DNA from: Campylobacteraceae bacterium
GTDB lineage: Bacteria; Campylobacterota; Campylobacteria; Campylobacterales; Sulfurovaceae
Assembly: GCA_027063325.1 (NCBI GenBank)
Contig: JAMOSA010000290.1
Location: 1-5,640, forward strand
Direction of reading: 5' to 3'
DNA length: 5,640 nt
In this document: in pieces, positions 1 to 4,145 of the stretch
Layout of the letters: every line of letters begins with the position of its first letter
How positions within the stretch are numbered: the first letter of the stretch is position 1
Notes under the pieces: model-generated
The model's database searches: none
The model's input: the letters and a program-made list of their open reading frames with translations, nothing else
Told to the model about the DNA's origin: nothing
Program-made: the position numbers and the translations under genes

Positions 1-425
1 ATTACCTTTATCTTGTTAGGATTTATATTGTAATATTCAATAATCTCTCTTTTTATCATTTTTGAATTTGCAATAATAACTTTTGCATTTTTAAAGCATC
101 TATTTTCTAGGTAGAGTAGTACTATATGCAGAGGATTTAAAGAAAAGCCTTTGGTTTTTAAAAATGCTTTGTGTACTCCATCACCTGCTCTATATATATC
201 AGGACATACGATTCTATCAAGAGAGAAGTAAAATGAGTCTTTGTTTTTGCAACTACTGTATGCAAAAGTGAGTACTCTAATCCATGATGGTAGAAATTTT
301 GGTAAAGAAGAGGATACTATTTGAGTCTCATAACCCATACTCTCAAGAGTTTTCTTTAGTCTATCCATATACCTTTCGGCACCACCAAATGGTGTCTGTT
401 TGAAGCGAATTAGAGTAATTTTCAC
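1..425 (-). CDS. GT4-like glycosyltransferase, N-terminal part (runs off the window)
   Basis: The first 141 codons are visible. The protein begins with a beta strand followed by a glycine-rich loop (KITLIRFKQTPFGGAERYM, residues 2-20), the nucleotide-sugar transferase GT-B N-domain pattern seen in WaaG-like enzymes. Further along come DIYRAGDGVHKAFL (76-89) and ANSKMIKREIIEYY (119-132), which resemble the N-domain of lipopolysaccharide-core GT4 enzymes. The probable role is adding a sugar to LPS core or another envelope glycan at the cytoplasmic face of the inner membrane; donor and acceptor cannot be read. The C-terminal domain with the E-x7-E donor site lies outside the window. The GTG start is forced: an in-frame TAA lies four codons upstream (435-437), and the next ATG is codon 20, beyond the GG loop. 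The GTG overlaps the queD stop as GTGA, with AAGG seven bases upstream. It is the fourth gene of the minus-strand unit. Confidence 0.85.
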   Translation of the reverse strand, partial: MKITLIRFKQTPFGGAERYMDRLKKTLESMGYETQIVSSSLPKFLPSWIRVLTFAYSSCKNKDSFYFSLDRIVCPDIYRAGDGVHKAFLKTKGFSLNPLHIVLLYLENRCFKNAKVIIANSKMIKREIIEYYNINPNKIKV

Positions 426-979
426 TCGATAACCTTACAGTGTGACTTTGGTGTCTCCCAAAACTCTACAGATTCTACCTCTATATTCAATGGTTTCATC
501 TTTTGTTTTACTACCTGCATTATCCAAGCTGTTAGATTTTCACTTGTTGGTACAAAATCTACTATTACCATACCTTCATACTTTTCAATCAGAGCTTTTG
601 GAGAGTTAGTATCAAGTCTGCTCAAATCTGGTATCCAGTATCCATATTTACTCTCTATTAAACTCTCTTTATCTGCTTTACCGTCACTGTTACAGTAGTG
701 TGACATCAAATCAAAATAGAGTGGATCGGATATATCTATAATAAATTTGTGATCCAAGGTGGCATCAAGCCACTCTTTAAACCAGTTTAGGTGTTTAAAG
801 TCTGTAACCATCCCTTTTTGCAACTGATTTGATGATAAAAATATCTTTATTTTCCCCTGATGTCCATGTAGATGGCGACACATCAGACACTCATCAAGGC
901 TGAAATCTCTGTTTAGTTCTTGTGACCACACTCTGTGACCATAACAAAAATCAAAACTCTTATCTATAATCCAACGCAT
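422..979 (-). CDS. queD: 6-carboxy-5,6,7,8-tetrahydropterin synthase (QueD family, long form)
   Basis: QueD converts 7,8-dihydroneopterin triphosphate to 6-carboxytetrahydropterin, an early step toward preQ0 and queuosine in tRNA; it is cytosolic and zinc-dependent. The expected elements are present (numbered from the start used here): zinc His15 in FCYGHRVW, the CxxxHGH signature with catalytic Cys34 and zinc ligands His38 and His40, GMVTDF (56-61), the Asp76-His77 pair in LDHKF, PTSEN with Glu147 as probable pterin anchor, and a C-terminal ET (Glu175). The Cys signature separates it from PTPS-III, which carries Glu there. The protein is 185 residues against about 120 for E. coli QueD; the excess is an insert between LDH and PTSEN. 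The chosen ATG (979-977) lies two bases after the panE stop. An ATG at 1012 would add 11 residues overlapping panE and outside the family start, so it is less likely. No queE or queC is nearby. Confidence 0.9.
   Translation of the reverse strand: MRWIIDKSFDFCYGHRVWSQELNRDFSLDECLMCRHLHGHQGKIKIFLSSNQLQKGMVTDFKHLNWFKEWLDATLDHKFIIDISDPLYFDLMSHYCNSDGKADKESLIESKYGYWIPDLSRLDTNSPKALIEKYEGMVIVDFVPTSENLTAWIMQVVKQKMKPLNIEVESVEFWETPKSHCKVIE
433..436 (-). promoter_or_regulatory. Ribosome binding site deciding the GTG start of the glycosyltransferase
   Basis: AAGG on the minus strand lies inside the last codons of queD, seven bases before the GTG at 425-423. Together with the in-frame TAA at 437-435 it fixes this GTG as the start. 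Confidence 0.6.
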
Positions 980-981
980 AT

Positions 982-1914
982 TTAACCGCACAGTGGTTGT
1001 GATGATGAGCAAATATCTTTTGCTCGTAATGCACTGTATAGTTTTTGTGTAGTGGGAGTATTTATATCATTTTTTTGAGCTTCTCTTAGGATATGTCCAC
1101 ATAGAGCCTCTATCTCTGAAGCTATCTTTTTGTCAAAATCAAGTTGCATTGATGTTTTGGCTCCTTTTGGTACTTTTGAAGCTTGGTTTAGAGTGTTTTT
1201 TAAATCATCTTTATCTATTTTTATTCTCTTTTTTTCTGCCACCTCTTTTATCTCATTTAGTAGTTTTTGTAACTCAAGTTTATGTTCTATATGTACTCTA
1301 TCCATACTCACTCCATAATATGTAGTTAACATTGCCATTGGTGCAATGAATAGATATTTTAGCCATTTTTGGCGATTTATATCTGATGTTGGTCTATGTC
1401 TAAGACCACTTTTATCAAACAACTCTTTGATATTATTGTACTTGGATATATCAAATTTATTTGGTTTGCCCCAGCAGAGTTTAAACAGATCACTCTTTTT
1501 TTCTATAACTCCTGCCTCTTTAATATGTGATATTATATATATACAACCATATAAAATATCAGCATTTGGTAGTTTTTGGGCTATACACTCTTCATGATCT
1601 ACACCATTTAATATAGGTAGAATTTTTGTATCTCTATCTATAATTGGCTCAATCTGTTTTAATATTTTGGCTAGATGGGGATGTTTTGTTGATAGGATAA
1701 TCAAATCAAAGTGACCCCAACTTGTGGGATCATCACCTGCCAAATCGGGCTTGATACTCCAACTGCTATCAGGTTCTATTATTTTGAGACCATTCTCTTT
1801 TATAGCTTGTAAGTGTTTACCTCTAGCAAGAAGTGCTACCTCTGCTCCCCCTTTTTGCAGTTTTGCACCCAAATATCCTCCAACGCCTCCACTACCTGCT
1901 ATAAGCACTCTCAT
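982..1914 (-). CDS. panE: Ketopantoate reductase family protein (2-dehydropantoate 2-reductase-like)
   Basis: Members reduce 2-dehydropantoate to pantoate with NADPH, a step of pantothenate/CoA synthesis in the cytosol. The 310-residue protein has the usual length and two-domain order. An N-terminal Rossmann dinucleotide loop, GSGGVGGYLG, spans residues 7-16, followed by Arg31 in LLARGKH, Lys77 in STKHPH, and NGV with Asn103. The helical C-domain has WLK with the probable catalytic Lys186, then TSM (254-256) and Glu267 in SEIE, matching the E. coli Ser and Glu substrate contacts. The two asparagines that normally follow the lysine at +4 and +8 (E. coli Asn180 and Asn184) are Ile190 and Ala194 here, so the substrate may differ; panE is used as a family label. 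The ATG lies one base after the DUF2853 stop (TAG-T-ATG) with no Shine-Dalgarno, suggesting coupled translation. The stop lies two bases before the queD ATG. Confidence 0.8.
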   Translation of the reverse strand: MRVLIAGSGGVGGYLGAKLQKGGAEVALLARGKHLQAIKENGLKIIEPDSSWSIKPDLAGDDPTSWGHFDLIILSTKHPHLAKILKQIEPIIDRDTKILPILNGVDHEECIAQKLPNADILYGCIYIISHIKEAGVIEKKSDLFKLCWGKPNKFDISKYNNIKELFDKSGLRHRPTSDINRQKWLKYLFIAPMAMLTTYYGVSMDRVHIEHKLELQKLLNEIKEVAEKKRIKIDKDDLKNTLNQASKVPKGAKTSMQLDFDKKIASEIEALCGHILREAQKNDINTPTTQKLYSALRAKDICSSSQPLCG

Positions 1915-1915
1915 A

Positions 1916-2257
1916 CTATGCGTATATTTCTGTTTTGTTACTCATTTGTGCTAACAGTGCATAAAACAAAGCTCTATATTTTCTTCTGTTTGAAGTTCCC
2001 AGTTTTTGGCATACCTCTTTTATCAGACTATCCAAATCTTCGTTACTCTCTTTTAAACCAAGTTTTTTCTTTAGAAAGTTTTCTCTGATTCTCTCAAGCT
2101 CTAAAGGATCAGAGCATGATACAGTCTCTGCATCTTTTTTGTATATTGAAGGTCCCAATCCCTTTGTAACTTTTGCCAAAAACTCATCATCCAATCCAAG
2201 TTCAAGTTTTTTGGCACTCTCTTTGTATAGCTCAATCTTTTCATCCAATTTGCTCAT
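1916..2257 (-). CDS. DUF2853 family protein, function unknown
   Basis: This 113-residue, highly charged protein is recognised as DUF2853 from its conserved blocks: the start MSKLDEKIELYK, the central GLGPSIY followed by DAETVSCSD (residues 33-50), and SNRRKYRALFYALLA (89-103) near the C-terminus. It appears mostly helical and soluble, with no signal peptide, membrane segment or metal-binding cluster; Cys48 and Cys83 are the only cysteines. Length matches the family as I know it. No biochemical role is established to my knowledge, and none is proposed. It is the first gene of the minus-strand unit, preceded by its own Shine-Dalgarno and promoter candidate, and it is followed one base later by the panE-like gene. 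First position in the unit could mean it is the most highly expressed product. Confidence 0.85.
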   Translation of the reverse strand: MSKLDEKIELYKESAKKLELGLDDEFLAKVTKGLGPSIYKKDAETVSCSDPLELERIRENFLKKKLGLKESNEDLDSLIKEVCQKLGTSNRRKYRALFYALLAQMSNKTEIYA

Positions 2258-2259
2258 AA

Positions 2260-2269
2260 CTCCCCCTTT
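2260..2269 (-). promoter_or_regulatory. Ribosome binding site of the DUF2853 gene
   Basis: The minus strand reads AAAGGGGGAG just before TT-ATG. Pairing through AAAGG gives seven bases to the start; pairing through GGAG gives only two. It is the strongest purine-rich site on the minus strand in this window and supports the ATG at 2257. Confidence 0.7.
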
Positions 2270-2287
2270 GTATATTTTTATATTCCA

Positions 2288-2317
2288 ATTATATCCATAC
2301 TATGGTATGTGGTACAA
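2288..2317 (-). promoter_or_regulatory. Sigma-70 promoter candidate for the DUF2853-panE-queD-GT4 unit
   Basis: On the minus strand a perfect TATAAT (2293-2288) is preceded, after 18 bases, by TTGTAC (2317-2312), which has only three matches to TTGACA. Weak -35 boxes are normal in Campylobacterota, where the -10 box dominates. The predicted start near 2281 would give a leader of about 24 bases with the ribosome site correctly placed. No other intergenic space exists for this four-gene unit. Confidence 0.6.
2295..2309. repeat. Small inverted repeat between the divergent -10 boxes (possible operator)
   Basis: The sequence CCATACTATGGTATG holds two nested symmetries: CCATA-C-TATGG (2295-2305) and CATAC-TATG-GTATG (2296-2309). 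It lies between the minus-strand -10 box (2288-2293) and the plus-strand -10 box (2313-2318), so a bound protein could affect both transcripts. The arms are only five bases in AT-rich DNA, so chance is a fair alternative. Confidence 0.35.
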
Positions 2318-2318
2318 T
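2310..2318 (+). promoter_or_regulatory. Extended -10 promoter candidate for the DUF503-cobB unit
   Basis: TGG-TACAAT is an extended -10 element (TGn followed by TACAAT at 2313-2318). No good -35 box is seen 17 bases upstream (tatatc), which is usual for this phylum. The start would be near 2325, giving a leader of about 60 bases. TATAAA at 2327-2332 is a second, weaker choice. The -10 box overlaps the -35 hexamer of the minus-strand promoter, so the two may compete for polymerase. Confidence 0.5.
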
Positions 2319-2374
2319 AAAAAAGCTATAAAAGAGTTAAATTTTTTTTAGATGGTTAGATGTTACCCATATTT

Positions 2375-2379
2375 GGAGG
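2375..2379 (+). promoter_or_regulatory. Ribosome binding site of the DUF503 gene
   Basis: GGAGG lies six bases before the ATG at 2386. It selects this ATG over the in-frame ATGs two and five codons downstream. Confidence 0.75.
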
Positions 2380-2385
2380 TTTGGT

Positions 2386-2661
2386 ATGAAAATGGTATAT
2401 ATGAGTATCTTGCTTGATTTACCTTATGCTCAATCACTCAAGGGCAGAAGATCTATAGTCAACAGTATTATTGACAAATTAAAAAGAAAAAATCTGTCTG
2501 TACTTGATGTTAGTGGTTCATATACAAAAGAGGCAGAGATTGCAATAGCATATCTATCCCCAAATAGTATTGAATCAGCAAAGCTAAGAAGAGATATAGA
2601 GGATCTGCTTGAGAGTAAATCATCTGAATATATATATGATATAGTATATGAAGAGATCTAA
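2386..2661 (+). CDS. DUF503 (YlxP-like) family protein
   Basis: The 91-residue protein matches the small DUF503 family. It has an N-terminal beta strand (MVYMSILLDLPYAQ), the family signature SLKGRRSIVNSIIDKLKRK at residues 17-35 (compare SLKxKR-x-VVxSLxDRL), a second strand (LSVLDVSG), then EAEIAIAYLS and a C-terminal helix ending in an acidic tail. The predicted fold is a compact alpha/beta domain of ferredoxin-like type. It is cytosolic, without signal peptide or membrane segment. In Firmicutes the homologue YlxP sits in the nusA-infB-rbfA cluster, which suggests a translation or ribosome link, but its molecular role is not settled. Here it precedes cobB: its stop TAA overlaps the first base of the cobB ribosome site, so the two are almost certainly co-transcribed. 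Confidence 0.85.
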   Translation: MKMVYMSILLDLPYAQSLKGRRSIVNSIIDKLKRKNLSVLDVSGSYTKEAEIAIAYLSPNSIESAKLRRDIEDLLESKSSEYIYDIVYEEI

Positions 2662-2666
2662 AGGAG
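2661..2666 (+). promoter_or_regulatory. Ribosome binding site deciding the cobB start
   Basis: AAGGAG begins on the last base of the DUF503 stop codon and lies five bases before the ATG at 2672. It selects that ATG over the in-frame ATG at 2648, which would overlap DUF503 and add eight residues with no ribosome site. Confidence 0.75.
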
Positions 2667-2671
2667 ATGTT

Positions 2672-3403
2672 ATGAACAGATATAAAAGAGCAGTTGAAGT
2701 ATTGAAAAATATGAAAAGAGGAGTAGCATTTACTGGTGCTGGAATCTCTGTAGAGAGTGGTATTCCCACCTTTAGAGGACCAACTGGACTTTGGAGCAGG
2801 TATGATCCAAAGGTTTTGGATATAAATTACTTTTTTCAAGAACCAAAAGAGTGTTGGAGTGTAATCAAAGAGATATTTTATGACTATATGGGAGTCAATG
2901 CCAAACCAAATGATGCTCACAAATTTATAGCAAAGTTAGAAAGTATTGGCAAACTCCGAGGGGTTATTACCCAAAATATAGATAATCTTCACCAGGAAGC
3001 CGGTAGCAAAAAGGTAATAGAGTTTCACGGAACTGCACAATATCTGGTATGTACCAATTGCAAAGTAAGATTTGAGTTTAAAGAAGAGTTGTTGCAAAAG
3101 TTACCTCCATTGTGTCCAGAGTGTAACAGTCTGTTAAAGCCTGATTTTATATTTTTTGGTGAAGCTATACCACCACAAGCTTACCAAAAATCAATAGAGA
3201 TGCTAAAGAGTGCTGATGTATTGATAATTATAGGAACAACCGGTGAAGTAATACCAGCATCAATGTTACCTTATGAAGCAACCCCAAAAGAGATTATAGA
3301 GATAAATATAGAACCATCAAATTATACAGATGCAATTACTACAATATTCCTAAAAGAGAGAGCTACTGTAGCATCAGATAGATTACAAAAGCTACTCTTT
3401 TAA
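2672..3403 (+). CDS. cobB: NAD-dependent protein deacylase, sirtuin (class U-like)
   Basis: Sirtuins remove acyl groups from lysines of cytosolic proteins, consuming NAD and releasing nicotinamide and O-acyl-ADP-ribose. The 243-residue protein has every core element: the NAD loop GAGISVESGIPTFRG (residues 22-36), TQNIDNLH (100-107) with Gln101, Asn102 and Asp104, catalytic His119 in FHG, a four-cysteine zinc site (Cys127, Cys130, Cys148, Cys151), FFGEAIP (161-167) and GTTGEVIPAS (188-197). The run from FRGPTGLW through TQNID resembles class U bacterial sirtuins such as the Thermotoga maritima enzyme, recalled from memory. The Tyr-x-x-Arg pair that lets SIRT5 and E. coli CobB take succinyl-lysine aligns to Ile65 and Ile68, so deacetylation of neutral acyl groups is more likely. 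It follows DUF503 on the same strand. The last 12 bases overlap the end of the opposite-strand MoCF-fold gene, leaving no space for a terminator between them. Confidence 0.93.
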   Translation: MNRYKRAVEVLKNMKRGVAFTGAGISVESGIPTFRGPTGLWSRYDPKVLDINYFFQEPKECWSVIKEIFYDYMGVNAKPNDAHKFIAKLESIGKLRGVITQNIDNLHQEAGSKKVIEFHGTAQYLVCTNCKVRFEFKEELLQKLPPLCPECNSLLKPDFIFFGEAIPPQAYQKSIEMLKSADVLIIIGTTGEVIPASMLPYEATPKEIIEINIEPSNYTDAITTIFLKERATVASDRLQKLLF

Positions 3404-4144
3404 AACAGAATAAGAGATGTTTTCTTTTTGTAGTTTATCTATAAACTTTTGAAAATATCTCTCAACCTCTTGTTTGTTTGTACCTGAGAGTGAGATAGAA
3501 ACTCTTGGACCGTCACTGTATAATTTTGGAAGAGATGATAACTCTATATCTTTTGGTAGAGATTCCATTACATCTATAAGTTGACTTTCGCGACATAGAG
3601 CCTGAAGAGTTCTTCTATATCTCTTTTTGCCACCTTCTGGAAATATATTATCAAGTATCCACTCAACCATCGGATGACTCATCTGTGGAAATCCGGGCAT
3701 AAAAAAGTATCTATCATCAAGATAGAATGCTGGCATATTATTTACTGGGTTGTGTAACAATTTGGCTCTTTTTGGTAATTGTGCCATCTTGATTGGATAT
3801 GGATATGCTCTCTCTCCTAGATTTTTTTTGATAATATCAGCAGCTTTGGTATGCTCTATTAGCATACCATCTCTTAGCGCAACTGCTGCACACTTTCTAG
3901 TGTGATCATCTGGAGTAGAACCAATGCCACCGAAGCTGAATATTACACTTTTTGGAATTGAAGCTAAAAATTTGAGAGTTTGTATTATCAAAGATGGATC
4001 ATCTTCTATAACAAAACTTCCTTTTAGTTTGTAGCCTCTTTTTAGTAACTCTGTACTTAAAAAATCAAAGTGTTTATCTTCTCTACGACGATTTAATATC
4101 TCTGTACCTATAATAAGTGCAAAAAAGTTTGGTTCTTTTTCCAT
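3392..4144 (-). CDS. CinA N-terminal-type MoCF-fold protein (COG1058), stand-alone
   Basis: The 250-residue protein has the MoCF-biosynthesis/CinA fold. GTEIL (residues 13-17) opens the domain, FSFGGIGSTPDDHTR (69-83) is the GGxGxTxDDxT signature, MAQLPKRAKLLHNPVNNMPAF (about 120-140) matches the CinA LPxGA-x-NPxGxxPG segment, and FFMPGFPQMSHPM (147-159) matches the following PGxPxEM loop. Residues from about 170 on form an additional alpha/beta region (RVSISLSGTNKQEVERYF, 214-231) like the middle domain of CinA. The C-terminal PncC nicotinamide-mononucleotide amidase domain of full-length CinA is absent. Some COG1058 members hydrolyse ADP-ribose or related pyrophosphates; others are only named molybdopterin-binding. 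Which applies here cannot be read, and a competence role is not implied. The ATG lies one base after the rpoD stop (TAG-C-ATG) with only a weak GAAGAG upstream, so expression probably depends on rpoD translation. Confidence 0.82.
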   Translation of the reverse strand: MEKEPNFFALIIGTEILNRRREDKHFDFLSTELLKRGYKLKGSFVIEDDPSLIIQTLKFLASIPKSVIFSFGGIGSTPDDHTRKCAAVALRDGMLIEHTKAADIIKKNLGERAYPYPIKMAQLPKRAKLLHNPVNNMPAFYLDDRYFFMPGFPQMSHPMVEWILDNIFPEGGKKRYRRTLQALCRESQLIDVMESLPKDIELSSLPKLYSDGPRVSISLSGTNKQEVERYFQKFIDKLQKENISYSVLKE

Positions 4145-4145
4145 G

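Noticed and set aside
980..1012. Earlier ATG adding 11 residues to queD
   Set aside because: It overlaps the panE end in another frame; the family begins at the later Met, and that start gives the same tight spacing as the other junctions.
2342..2349. T-tract upstream of DUF503 as a terminator tail
   Set aside because: No stem precedes it and no plus-strand gene ends upstream; it is part of the AT-rich leader.
2648..2671. Earlier ATG adding eight residues to cobB
   Set aside because: It overlaps the DUF503 end, has no ribosome site, and the AAGGAG at 2661-2666 is correctly spaced for the ATG at 2672.
2510..2920. 136-residue minus-strand open frame opposite DUF503 and cobB
   Set aside because: It lies antisense across two recognised genes, has low-complexity hydrophobic composition and no family match; a shadow of the real frames.
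3387..3401. AAAAG-ctact-CTTTT hairpin at the cobB/COG1058 junction as a bidirectional terminator
   Set aside because: The stem is five mostly A-T pairs, the T-run is part of the stem itself, and it lies inside both coding regions; too weak to call a terminator.
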